Assembly: GCA_028287345.1 (NCBI GenBank)
Contig: JAQBPV010000370.1
Coordinates: 1 to 39,463, forward strand
Reading direction: 5' to 3'
Length of the DNA: 39,463 nt
Origin: Gemmatimonadota bacterium
GTDB lineage: Bacteria > Gemmatimonadota > Gemmatimonadetes > Gemmatimonadales > Gemmatimonadaceae
Positions 1-9,143 of the stretch are shown here, in pieces. Positions within the stretch are counted from its first letter, which is position 1. Every line of letters begins with the position of its first letter. The notes below the pieces were generated by a model, which saw only the letters and a list, made by a program, of their open reading frames with translations, was not told where the DNA came from and made no database searches. The position numbers and the translations under genes are program-made.

Positions 1-3000
1 GCAGCACGTAGCCCGTTCCGCCGAAGTCGATCGCCGCCGATGGGAACGTCGCGACGCCATTGACAAACGTGATCGGTCCCGGGCCGGCGAGCGTTGCGCC
101 CGTCGTTCCCGTTCCCGGTGCGATCGAGAGCGTCACCGTATTCGTGTTGTTGCTCGTGACCGTGTTGCTCTGCGCGTCCACCAGCCGCACCGTCACGGCC
201 GGCGAGAACGCAACACCGCCGGTGCCGCCTGCCGGCGACGCCGAGAAGGCGATGCCCACTGCCGGTCCCGCCGCCTGGGTGATTGGCGATGACGATACAG
301 GCGTGAGTGAACCGGACTGGAACTGCAACGTGAACGTCCCCGATCCGTTGATGGTGAGCGCGCTGAACGTTGCGACACCACCAGCGCCGATCGTGGCCGT
401 CGCGTTGTTGAGCGTCCCTGTACCCGACGTGATGACCGCCGTGACCGTACCTGTCGCTGCGGTCGCGTTACCGAACGCGTCGCGCACCTGAATGACCGGC
501 TGCGGCGACAACGGCGCGCCGCTCGCCGAGTTCGCCGGCGGCTGGGTGGTGAAGCTGAGTGCTGCCGGCGGCGCGGCGACACCTGTCGCGTTGAATGTCG
601 TGGACAGCGCACCGATCGTGGCGGAGAGCGAATTGGCGCCGGCGATATTGCCGAGCTGCCACGAGCCAACTGTTGCGACGCCCGACGCATTCGTCGTCGC
701 CGGCGTTCCAGTGACGAGGCCACTTCCTGAAGTCACGGTGAACGTCACCTGCACGCTCTGCACCGGATTACCCGACCCGTCCGTCACCCTAACACTCGGT
801 GCCGTCGCGACGTTCGTTCCCACAGTCGCCGTCTGATTGTTACCAGCCGAGATAGCGATGGCTGACGGGCCGCCGGCGCTCACGGTGATCGCGGACGACG
901 CGATGTGCGTCACGTTGGGCGCCGTGAAGTCGAGCGTCACTCCGCCAGCTGGTCCCGTTATGGTAAGGCCACTGAACGTCGCGAGACCGCCGGTCGTCGT
1001 CGTCGCGGTGGTGTTCGTCAGCGCTCCGCTGCCGCTCAAGACCGACGCAGTGACCTGCACACCGCCGCTGGACACTGGATTGCCGAAGTTGTCCTGCAGC
1101 TGCACCGACGGCTGCGGGTTCAGCGCGATGCCGCTCGCCGCCGTCGGCGGCGGAGGCGTGATGAACGCGAGCCGCGCCGCAGGTCCGGCGACGGCCGTTG
1201 CAGTGAACGTCGCGCTGAGCGCGCCCACTGACGCCGAGAGGTTATTTGTACCGACACTGGTGCCGAGCTGCCAACCACCGGACGTCGCAACACCAGAGGA
1301 GTTCGTCAACACGCTGCCGGGCGGTGTGCTTCCACCGCCAAGTGTCGGAGCGAACGTCACCGCGACGCCAGCGAGCGGCGTGCCCGATCCGTCCGTCACC
1401 CGCACGCTCGGCGCAACAGCCACCGAAGTGCCCGCGGCGGCAACCTGTTGGTCACCAGCGACGATCGTGATCGCCGACGGCCCGCCAGTGCCGAGCGTGA
1501 TGTTGTTCGACACGACCGCCGTGAGTCCGCTTGCCGCAAAGCGCAGCGTGAACGAACCCGGAGCGCCGCTCAGCGCGAGATTGCTGTACGTGGCCAGGCC
1601 ACTGGCGTTCGTCGCGATGGTCGTCGTTCCGCCGAGTGTGCCCGCGCCGCTCGCGATCGTCGCCAGGACGTTGGTCGTCGCGTTGACCGGGTTGGATCCA
1701 ACGTCGTTCACCTGCACAGCCGGCTGCGGTGTGAAGGCGACGCCGTTCGCAGCGCTCGCCGGAGGCTGTGTCGTGACGAGCAACTTGTTCGGCGCGCCAG
1801 CGAGCACCGTGATGCCCGACGTGACGAGCGTATTGATGCTCGGCGCCGAGAGGATGAACGTCATCGTGCCGATCTTGCCGATGTACGGCTGCACGTTGAA
1901 CGTTGCGACGCCATTGCTCGCGGTCGTTGCATTCAGCCCGAACGAGGTGTTGCTCGGCTGCACGTTCACGGTTGCCGTGATCACCGTGTTGCTCTGCGCC
2001 ACGTTGTTGCCGTTGCCGTCGACGAGCTGCACCTGCACCGCCGGGAAGGGCAGGCCCACGGTGATCGATGCAGGCATGGCCTGCAGCAACTTCATGTCCG
2101 CGGCTGGGCCGGGCGTGCCGGTCGCCGTGAACGTCAGCGGGCTATTCGCGAGGCCTGTCGCGCTTGCCGTGAGCGTGTTCGTGCCCGCGGTCGTGCTCAC
2201 TTGCCAGAAGAACTGCGCCGCCGCGATGCCCTGCGCATTCGTCTGGATCGTCTTCGATGTCACGTCGTCGATGTACGAGTTCGGCGTGACTGCCGTGAAC
2301 AGCACGTTGACGCCGGCTACCGGATTGCCTCCGGCGTCTTTCACGAGGACTGCCGGCAGGATCGGAACGGAACTGCCCGCCGGAACCGTCTGGTTGTTTC
2401 CGGCGTCGATCGTCATCGATGCTGCCGGACCGGCCGTGAGGTTGATGACCGTCGAGACCGCGGGACTGAGTGACGGATTGTAGAACTGCAGGCTGGTGGC
2501 GCCCACGGGACCTGCGACGAACAGGTCGGTGAAAACGGCCTGGCCACTCGCATTGGTGTTGATCGTCGTCGTGCCGCCGACGGTCGCACCTGTGGCGTTC
2601 ACATTGATCGGAATACCGGCCGTCGACACCGGATTGTTACCGTCGTCCACGACGCGCACGACGGGCTGCGGCGAGAGCAGTACACCGCTCCGTGCCGTTG
2701 CCGGCGGCTGCGTCGTGACGCGTATCGTCGAAGCCGCGCCGGCCACGACCGGAATTGCCGGCGACGTAACCGTCGTGAATCCGGTTGCGGCGATAGTGAT
2801 GATCTCGTTGCCGATCTGACCGACGTACGGCGACAGAGTCAGGTTGATGATACCTTGCGCGTTCGTCTGCAGCGTGAAGTTGAAGTTGAACCCACCCGGC
2901 TGAACGTTGCCGTTGAAGTTCACGCTCACATTCCCCTGCTGCACGGGATTGTTGTTCGCGTCGGCGATTTGAATGTTGATCGGCGGATGCGGCGCGCCCA

Positions 3001-5941
3001 CGACGATCTGCGTCGGGAACGGCGACAACAGGATGAACTTCGATGCACCGGCTGCAGTCGCATTCGCCGTGAACGTCACTGGCGATCCGTTCGGTACGGT
3101 CGCACTGGCCGTGACCGTGTGCGGACCGGCCGTCGGGCTCATCGTCCACGCCGTGAGCTGCGCGTTGCCGAACGAGTTCGTCGTCACGGTGACGGTCGTG
3201 CCCGTCGTCGTTCCATCCGACACCGTCGATCCGGAGTTCACGGCGGTGAACGTGACGACCACACCCGGCACACCATTGCCCTGTGCGTCGATCACCTTGG
3301 CGATCGGCGGCACACCGACCGGCGTGCTGATCGGCGCGTTCTGGCCATTTCCCCCGAAGAGCAAGAGCGTGTTGGCCGGGCCCGCGCCATTGGTGATCGT
3401 GTTCGACACCGCCGCCGTGGCCCCAAGATTGGACGAGAAGCTCAGCCGGTACACGCCGAACGGACCATTGATGCTCATGCCGGCGAACGTCGCCTGACCG
3501 CTGGCGTTGGTCGTCGCCGTCGCGTTGCTCAGTACCGGCGTCGGAGTGGTCGGTCCGCTCGCGAACGTGGCCGTCACCACCACACCAGCGGTGTTGACGG
3601 GATTGCCGTTCGCGTCGGCGAGTTGCACGACCGGCTGCTGCGGGAATGGCGCCTGGTTGACGACCGTCGCCGACGGCTGCGTCGTGATCACGAACATGGA
3701 CGCCGCTCCGGCCACGATCGGAATCGCCTGCGTCTGCAAACCCGTCACGCCGGGGGCCGAGATATCGAACGAAACTGTTCCGGGCGGACCGTTGTACGTC
3801 GGTACGCTGAACGTCGCGGTACCCGTATTGTCCGTGCTCGCCGTGAGCGTGGGGAAGTTGGGGCCTGGCGACGCATTGCCCGCTAGCGTGACGACGAGCC
3901 CAGACTGACGGACAGGATTGTTCTGGCCGTCGAACAGCTGCACCGAAACTGTCACGGGAGGCGCGCCAATCACGAACGGGGACGGCGGACCTTGGGCCAT
4001 CACGAGATGGTTTGGCCCGGCGGGCGTCGTACCCGTCGCCGTGAACGTCACGCTCAGCGTGCCGGACGTCGCCGTCAACCTGTTCGCTCCCGGCGTGGCG
4101 CCGAGCGTCCACGAGCCGACGGTCGCGACGCCAAAGCTGTTCGTCGTCGTGGTTCCGCCCGTGATCGAGCCGCCACCACTCGCCACTGCAAAGATCACCG
4201 GCGCATTCGCGATTGGATTCCCCAATCCATCCTTTAACACCACACCCGGTGCGAGTGCCACCGCCGTTCCCGCCAGTGCACTCTGCTGATCGCCGGCGAG
4301 GATGGAGAAGGTGTTGCCTCCCACCGTAGTCAGCGTCGTCGTCGCCGTGACCGTGCCGACCGTTGCCGTGACGGTCGTCGTACCCGCGTTGGCGCCGAGC
4401 GCTGCGACCGTCGATGCCTGACCGGTTGGATCGGTGAGCGACGAGACTGGATTGAACGACGCACCCGCGCCGGTCGCGCTCCACGTGACCGTCGCCCCGG
4501 CGATCGGATTGTTCTGGGCATCCGACACGCGCGCCACGAGTGGCGTGGGCAGCGTGGTGTTCGGCAGGCCTGTCTGGTTGCCGCCCGAGACGATTGCGAT
4601 CGTGGCCGGGCCGCGACTCACGGATTTCGTCGAGAACAACACGCTGTTCGGCACGCCCGCGACGCTGGCGCGAATGGTGTCGTTGCTCGCTGTCGTGCCG
4701 AGGCTGTACGTAATGCTGGTGGTTCCGTTGGCTCCGGTCGAGGTGCTCGTCGCACCGAGAAGTCCGTTGCCCGCGACGGTCGTCCAGGTCACCGTCGCAC
4801 CGCCTACCGCGCCCCCAAACTGGTCGGTGACCTTCACGACGAATGGCAGCGGCAATGTCTTGCCGACGGTATCGACCTGCGCATCACCCGAGACGATGGC
4901 GATTGCTGCGGCCGGAGCCGGGGTCGCCGTGGCGCTCACGCTCACCGGCGTCAGTGCGCCGGAACCTGCCTCGAAGACGTACGCGCCTGGAATTGGACCA
5001 AGCGTCAGCGTCGTCGATGCTCGACCACTCGCGTCGGCGAACACCGTAGCCTGCTGCACGCTGCCTCCGGCCGTCACCGCGCGGAACGTCACGACCGCAT
5101 TGGGCACTGGAAGATTGTCCGTCGCCTGCACTTCGACGACCAACGGCTGCGTGAGGGTCCTGCCGGCAATGCCGGTCTGCCCGCTGCCGCTGATCACGAC
5201 GATACGTGCGGCCGGCGGAACGAAGGTGATGCGCGAGGAGCCGGTGACGCCGAGCGGCGTGATCGCACTCACGATTGCCGCGCCGCGCTTGCCCAAGCCG
5301 CTGAGCGTGCCCGTCGCGTCGCCCGTCGATGTCGCGACGGCCAACGTGGCGTCGCTCACCGCGAACCGCACGAGCAGGTTGGTCACAGGGAGACCCGCCG
5401 AATCCACAGCGGTTGCCTTCATGGCGACGGTGGCCGCGCCGGCGATCGTGGTGTCAGGTGGAGAGAGCGACACCGTCTTGGTCCCCTTTCCGGGGCCGGT
5501 GTAGCTGATGACAACGAGCGGCGGCGTTTGCGCCGGCAGGTTCGCCGCGCGCGCGATGACCGTCTGGTGCCCCGAGAAGAGGACCACGTGTTGGTCATTG
5601 CGCAGCTCGACCAGCGCGTCGAATGACTGATCGGTCCCACTCGCGGGCACCGGGATCTCGATGGTGATCTGACCCTGGTTCACCGGGAATGCGATGACCG
5701 TGTCCTTCTTGCTGCCATCCGGTCCGGTGAGGAGGACGTGAACTTCCGTCACCTCCAGTCCGAACGCGGCGAGCCCACTATAGATGCGGGCCGCTTCTGC
5801 AGAGAACGACGGTGACATCCGGACGTTGGCGACGCCGGATGGCACGGGCTTGATCTTGGTGGGGCTCGTCGGCGCATCCGTGCAGGTAATTGCCACGATG
5901 GCGAGTGCGACGAGTCCGACAGCGCGGAGGCGTTGACGCAT
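1..5941 (-). CDS. Giant Ig-like repeat lipoprotein (C-terminus beyond left edge)
   Basis: The frame is open from ATG at 5941 to the window edge, over 1,975 codons, and has no stop in the long stretches I translated. The N-terminus is a lipoprotein-like signal (MRQRLRAVGLVALAIVAITC, Cys20; the lipobox is not ideal). A domain of about 100 residues follows that is shared with the neighbour at 6216-8936, then about 18 bacterial Ig-like (Big_1/invasin-type) domains of 90-110 residues. From the fifth domain on, two subtypes alternate as A-B-B. A domains carry AGDQQ/AGNNQ motifs (near 4300, 3360, 2405, 1460 and 850). B domains carry TTQPPA..G.....PQPVVQ motifs. Such proteins are usually surface adhesins or stalk-like spacers; the ligand is unknown. 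The gene is probably monocistronic. No C-terminal anchor or sorting domain is visible because the end is cut off. Confidence 0.93.
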   Translation of the reverse strand, partial: MRQRLRAVGLVALAIVAITCTDAPTSPTKIKPVPSGVANVRMSPSFSAEAARIYSGLAAFGLEVTEVHVLLTGPDGSKKDTVIAFPVNQGQITIEIPVPASGTDQSFDALVELRNDQHVVLFSGHQTVIARAANLPAQTPPLVVISYTGPGKGTKTVSLSPPDTTIAGAATVAMKATAVDSAGLPVTNLLVRFAVSDATLAVATSTGDATGTLSGLGKRGAAIVSAITPLGVTGSSRITFVPPAARIVVISGSGQTGIAGRTLTQPLVVEVQATDNLPVPNAVVTFRAVTAGGSVQQATVFADASGRASTTLTLGPIPGAYVFEAGSGALTPVSVSATATPAPAAAIAIVSGDAQVDTVGKTLPLPFVVKVTDQFGGAVGGATVTWTTVAGNGLLGATSTSTGANGTTSITYSLGTTASNDTIRASVAGVPNSVLFSTKSVSRGPATIAIVSGGNQTGLPNTTLPTPLVARVSDAQNNPIAGATVTWSATGAGASFNPVSSLTDPTGQASTVAALGANAGTTTVTATVGTVTATTTLTTVGGNTFSILAGDQQSALAGTAVALAPGVVLKDGLGNPIANAPVIFAVASGGGSITGGTTTTNSFGVATVGSWTLGATPGANRLTATSGTLSVTFTATGTTPAGPNHLVMAQGPPSPFVIGAPPVTVSVQLFDGQNNPVRQSGLVVTLAGNASPGPNFPTLTASTDNTGTATFSVPTYNGPPGTVSFDISAPGVTGLQTQAIPIVAGAASMFVITTQPSATVVNQAPFPQQPVVQLADANGNPVNTAGVVVTATFASGPTTPTPVLSNATATTNASGQATFAGMSINGPFGVYRLSFSSNLGATAAVSNTITNGAGPANTLLLFGGNGQNAPISTPVGVPPIAKVIDAQGNGVPGVVVTFTAVNSGSTVSDGTTTGTTVTVTTNSFGNAQLTAWTMSPTAGPHTVTASATVPNGSPVTFTANATAAGASKFILLSPFPTQIVVGAPHPPINIQIADANNNPVQQGNVSVNFNGNVQPGGFNFNFTLQTNAQGIINLTLSPYVGQIGNEIITIAATGFTTVTSPAIPVVAGAASTIRVTTQPPATARSGVLLSPQPVVRVVDDGNNPVSTAGIPINVNATGATVGGTTTINTNASGQAVFTDLFVAGPVGATSLQFYNPSLSPAVSTVINLTAGPAASMTIDAGNNQTVPAGSSVPILPAVLVKDAGGNPVAGVNVLFTAVTPNSYIDDVTSKTIQTNAQGIAAAQFFWQVSTTAGTNTLTASATGLANSPLTFTATGTPGPAADMKLLQAMPASITVGLPFPAVQVQLVDGNGNNVAQSNTVITATVNVQPSNTSFGLNATTASNGVATFNVQPYIGKIGTMTFILSAPSINTLVTSGITVLAGAPNKLLVTTQPPASAANGVAFTPQPAVQVNDVGSNPVNATTNVLATIASGAGTLGGTTTIATNASGLATYSNLALSGAPGSFTLRFAASGLTAVVSNNITLGTGGPSAITIVAGDQQVAAAGTSVAVAPSVRVTDGSGTPLAGVAVTFAPTLGGGSTPPGSVLTNSSGVATSGGWQLGTSVGTNNLSASVGALSATFTATAVAGPAARLAFITPPPPTAASGIALNPQPSVQLQDNFGNPVSSGGVQVTASVLSGSGALTNTTATTTTGGLATFSGLTITGPAGGVTLDFTAPNVTHIASSAITVSAGGPSAIAISAGNNQTATVGTNVATAPSVRVTDGSGNPVQSVQVTFTVTSGSGLVTGTPATTNASGVATVGSWQLGNIAGANSLSATIGALSTTFNATGVAAPPAALSFTTQPPANSASGAPLSPQPVIQVRDAFGNATAATGTVTAVITSGTGTLNNATATIGAGGVATFSALTINGSGTFTLQFQSGSLTPVSSSPITQAAGPAVGIAFSASPAGGTGGVAFSPAVTVRLVDAQSNTVTSNNTNTVTLSIAPGTGTTGATLAGPGPITFVNGVATFPSAAIDFGGTGYVL

Positions 5942-6003
5942 GGTTCCGGAAACTCGGGGGGGCAACGCCAGCCCTCATCGGCAACGTCGCTAAATGTCGA
6001 GCA

Positions 6004-6039
6004 ACGAGCTTCGGCTGTTTGCGCTCACCCGTCAATGAC
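6004..6039 (-). promoter_or_regulatory. Upstream element shared by the two Ig-like lipoprotein genes (copy 1)
   Basis: On the minus strand it reads GTCATTGACG-N13-AGCCGA-N2-CTCGT, ending 63 bases before the ATG at 5941. The same blocks with identical spacing occur at 8994-9029. TTGACG resembles a -35 box, but 17 bases downstream there is GAAGCT, not a sigma-70 -10 box. It may be an alternative-sigma promoter or an activator site. Function is inferred from conservation only. Confidence 0.5.
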
Positions 6040-6170
6040 AACTTTCCCATAAGGATCGCGCGCGAGAGCAGTTCCTCGATCACGCCGTCGGGTGAACAAC
6101 ATGCAAGCCGTTGTACTGAAACGTTTTAAACGGGTCGAGACTACTTTGTATCCAGCCTGGAGCGGTGCGA

Positions 6171-6201
6171 CGACGGGCCGGCGTTTCTCGCCGGCCCGTC
6201 G
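6171..6201 (-). terminator. Hairpin terminator behind the DUF2135 lipoprotein gene
   Basis: A perfect 12-bp GC-rich stem (CGACGGGCCGGC / GCCGGCCCGTCG) with a 7-base loop starts 15 bases past the stop codon at 6216. No U-tract follows, so it may need a factor or serve as a 3' mRNA stabiliser. Confidence 0.55.
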
Positions 6202-6215
6202 CCACTCCTTCGTCG

Positions 6216-8936
6216 TCAGCGCGGCGCGGCGCTGCGCTTGGGGTGCGTCCTTCTCGCTTCGGTGATCACATCGACGTCGTCGTGCACTCCCGAACTCGGA
6301 ATCCGAGACGCGGAGATGCCGCCGGTGGGAATCCTCGAGGTAACCGGGCCATTGCCGATGCTGTTGATCGACGTGATCGTCGTGCCGTCCAACTCGAAGA
6401 CGGTCCAGTAACGGCCACTGCCTTGCGGCACCGAGAACGACCGCGCGAGCGCGTTGTTGATGTAGACGTCCACGCGTGCGCCCGAAACGTCGATGTTCGG
6501 CGATCCGGAGTAGTTGTGGACTGTGTACCGGTACGTTCCCGGCACCTGCTGCGTGATGGTGACGGTCTCCGGTCCGTTACCGTCCGTGTCATCCACATCG
6601 AGGCAGGCGAACGGTGTCGAACTGCAATTGCCCGGCGACCCGTAGAAGACGTGGAACCGGCTGCCGGTCGTGCCAGGTCCCGTGAGATGCGAATCGAGAT
6701 CGTAGGGCAGCTGGAGCCACGTGAGCACGATGCGCACGTTGCCCGCAACACCGACTGGGGCGAGGATGACGTCCTGCCCGGTCCTCGCCGATCCGCCGAC
6801 CGAGATGCCGGTCCTCGTGCCGTCGGCATAGCCGGCCGCCTTCGCCACGATCGTGTACGTGCCCGCGGAGACATTCGCGAACGCGTACGACGACTGGGTG
6901 GTCGTCACCGTCTGCAGCGGCGTGCCCGTCGTGCTGTTGATGCCGGCGCGCAGCTCGAGCGTCACCGTCCCGCTCACGGGTCGCGTGGTGGTCGCATCGA
7001 ACACCGTGCCGGAGATGCCGCCGGACTGTGTGCTTTGCGGAACGAGCGGAGCCGCCGGCGCCTGCGTGTTGCCGTTGAGCGTGACGGTCGAAATGTTCAC
7101 GGTCGTGTAGTTGGTCGCCGTGATCGTCACGCTGTAGGTGCCGGCAGGCAGCGGCGCGGTAGTGAAGTTGCCGCCACCGTTCGTCGCGACCGTGGCGACA
7201 GTCTGGTTTCCGTTCAACACGGTAACGGACGCACCCGAGATTCCGGCGTTGGTGACGGCATCGTACACGAAGCCGCTCAGTGTACCCGGCGCCGTCGGCG
7301 CGGAGCTCACATCGGCCGTCTCCGGATAGTTCTGGAGCATTGCCCCCGCAGTGGCCGTAATCACCAGCGCACCGGGTTGATTGCCGAGCGTGACGAGGGT
7401 CGACGCGCGACCCCCGACGTCCGTGGTGGAGATCGACGGCGTCATCGTCGCGGAGCCAACGCTCCCCGTCGCAACCGCCCAGACGACCTTGTATCCGGCA
7501 ATGGGATTTCCGTACTGGTCCGCGATGATGGTGCCCAACGGGCTCGCCAATGCGCTACCGGCGGGAGCGTGCTGGCCGGCGCCGGAACCACTGATCGTGG
7601 CGGGGATGTCGGCCAACGCAGTAAAGGAGAAGTTGACCTCACCGTCTGGTGCAGCAACGCCCGTCAGCGACGCCGTAAGGAACTGGATCTGCGCATGGGT
7701 GCCGAGCTTGTACGTCGTGGTCGTGGTACCGTCGGCGGCCGTCGTCGAGGATGCGGTCGCTGGCGTTCCACCGCCCGCCGCGGTCGTCCACTTGACCACC
7801 GCACCACCGACTGGCGCACCGAAGGCGTTCGTCACCCTGACCGTGACCGGCTGCGCCAGGTTGGTTCCGACGACTCCCGTCTGGTTGTTGCCTCCGAGGA
7901 ACGAGATCCTCGCGGCCGGCGCCGGCGTCGCGGTCGCGTTCACCGTTGCCGGTGTGGCCGTGCCGGACGTTGCTTCGAATTGATACACGCCGGCATCCGG
8001 ACCGAGCATCAACGTGGTGCTGGCGCGTCCACTCGCATCCGTTGTAGCGGCGACGCTCGAAACGGCTCCGCCCGTGGAGCTCGCCCGGAACGTCACCGGC
8101 ACACCCGCAAGCGCCGCGTTGTCGGCAGCCTGCAGCTCCACGGTGAACGGCTGCGCCAGCGGCGAGCCGGCGATGCCGGTCTGCCCACCACCACTGATCA
8201 CGAGGATCTTGGCCGGAACGGGAATGATGGTCAGCGCCATCGCTCCGGTGAGGCCTAACGGTGTGATTGCACTGACGGTGACCGCACCGCGTTTGCCGGT
8301 GCTCGTCACGTTCGCGCTGGCGAAACCGGTCGAGGTGACGGTGGCGATTGTGGCGTCGCTCGTCGTCCAACGCACGAGCAGGTTGGAAATCGAACCACCG
8401 CTGGCGTCCTGCGCGGCGGCGGAAACGGCCAGCGATCCACCCAACGGAAGTGAGGGGCCGGCGGCCGACACGGTCACCGTCTTCGCGGTGGCGCCAGGTC
8501 CCGTGTAGTTGATCTGTACCGACGCGGGCGTGCCGTCATCGAGTCCGTTGGCCACCTGTGCGACCACCTGTTGCGAACCGCTGAACAACACGACGCCATC
8601 GGAGTTGAGCAGCTCGAGATCGGCGCGGAACGTCTGCCCCGCCGTGCGGATCGGGACCGACAATTCAACGTGCAACTCGTTCATCCCCACCGGGAAGGCG
8701 ATCGACGTGTCCCGCATTGACCCGTCGGGGGCGACGAGGCGCACGTGCACGCTCGTGACTTCGACGCCAAACGCTGCGAGTTGCTGGAAAGCCGCTACTG
8801 CCGATGGCGAAAAGGTGGGCGCGAGTCCGATCCTTCCTCGCGCCGTCACTGTTGGATCCGAGCCGGTTGGAACGTCGGAACACGATGTCGCCATCAGGGC
8901 GACGGCGAACAGTGCGGCGAGGCGAGGGCTACGCAT
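6216..8936 (-). CDS. Ig-like lipoprotein with DUF2135/YfaP-like C-terminus
   Basis: A protein of 906 residues. I chose ATG 8936 over the in-frame TTG at 8960 because it gives a clean lipoprotein signal (MRSPRLAALFAVALMATSC, Cys19). Residues about 25-400 closely parallel the N-terminus of the protein at 1-5941, including shared GKRGA.TVSAITPLG and GQTGIAG blocks. Ig-like domains continue to about residue 550. Two beta-sandwich regulatory domains of the carboxypeptidase-D type follow (SGFVYDAVTNAGISGASVTV and GISGTVFDATTTRPVSGTV). The last 140 residues hold LTWLQLPYDLDSHLTGPG and LDVDDTDGNGPETVTI, hallmarks of the DUF2135/YfaP-like fold with an acidic, possibly Ca-binding loop. It is likely an outer-membrane or surface lipoprotein. 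The pair looks like a gene duplication followed by divergent C-terminal fusion. Confidence 0.9.
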   Translation of the reverse strand: MRSPRLAALFAVALMATSCSDVPTGSDPTVTARGRIGLAPTFSPSAVAAFQQLAAFGVEVTSVHVRLVAPDGSMRDTSIAFPVGMNELHVELSVPIRTAGQTFRADLELLNSDGVVLFSGSQQVVAQVANGLDDGTPASVQINYTGPGATAKTVTVSAAGPSLPLGGSLAVSAAAQDASGGSISNLLVRWTTSDATIATVTSTGFASANVTSTGKRGAVTVSAITPLGLTGAMALTIIPVPAKILVISGGGQTGIAGSPLAQPFTVELQAADNAALAGVPVTFRASSTGGAVSSVAATTDASGRASTTLMLGPDAGVYQFEATSGTATPATVNATATPAPAARISFLGGNNQTGVVGTNLAQPVTVRVTNAFGAPVGGAVVKWTTAAGGGTPATASSTTAADGTTTTTYKLGTHAQIQFLTASLTGVAAPDGEVNFSFTALADIPATISGSGAGQHAPAGSALASPLGTIIADQYGNPIAGYKVVWAVATGSVGSATMTPSISTTDVGGRASTLVTLGNQPGALVITATAGAMLQNYPETADVSSAPTAPGTLSGFVYDAVTNAGISGASVTVLNGNQTVATVATNGGGNFTTAPLPAGTYSVTITATNYTTVNISTVTLNGNTQAPAAPLVPQSTQSGGISGTVFDATTTRPVSGTVTLELRAGINSTTGTPLQTVTTTQSSYAFANVSAGTYTIVAKAAGYADGTRTGISVGGSARTGQDVILAPVGVAGNVRIVLTWLQLPYDLDSHLTGPGTTGSRFHVFYGSPGNCSSTPFACLDVDDTDGNGPETVTITQQVPGTYRYTVHNYSGSPNIDVSGARVDVYINNALARSFSVPQGSGRYWTVFELDGTTITSINSIGNGPVTSRIPTGGISASRIPSSGVHDDVDVITEARRTHPKRSAAPR

Positions 8937-8993
8937 TGGGGGGGACGCAAGGGTACGCAACCGACGTCGTTGCCGGCTACGTCACACGACACC

Positions 8994-9029
8994 ACGAGAC
9001 TCGGCTACTTCACACGATGCGTCAATGAC
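8994..9029 (-). promoter_or_regulatory. Upstream element shared by the two Ig-like lipoprotein genes (copy 2)
   Basis: Minus-strand GTCATTGACG-N13-AGCCGA-N2-CTCGT, ending 58 bases before the ATG at 8936. Block order and spacing match the copy at 6004-6039, while most of the spacer differs, as expected for a conserved binding site. Confidence 0.5.
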
Positions 9030-9094
9030 GAATTCACGGGGTGTGAACCGCTTGGCGCAGTTGGGCAACGAACGTTACGTAAACAGATGAACGA

Positions 9095-9115
9095 CCGCAA
9101 GCGTTTTCTTTGCGG
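9095..9115 (-). terminator. Weak hairpin downstream of the E1 gene
   Basis: A 6-bp stem (CCGCAA / TTGCGG) with a 9-base loop lies 28 bases past the stop at 9144. There is no clear U-tract, so it is only a possible terminator. Confidence 0.25.
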
Positions 9116-9143
9116 GCCGGCCCCCCGGCGACCCACGCTACTA

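Noticed and set aside
837-2483. Long open frames on the plus strand opposite the Ig-like genes (also 4434-5504 and 6165-8258)
   Set aside because: They are antisense shadows of repeat-rich GC-biased coding sequence, with no ribosome sites and no recognisable domains.
2637-4484. A 615-codon open frame on the minus strand
   Set aside because: It is Arg/His/Asp-rich out-of-frame sequence; the correct frame here is the Ig-like protein, with clear domain repeats.
1-5941. Possible CRISPR array or DNA satellite because of regular repetition
   Set aside because: The periodicity is at protein-domain level (about 310 and 950 bp) with diverged DNA; there are no short identical repeats with spacers.
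8937-8960. TTG start at 8960 for the DUF2135 lipoprotein
   Set aside because: ATG 8936 gives a well-formed lipoprotein signal peptide; the extra residues would disturb it.
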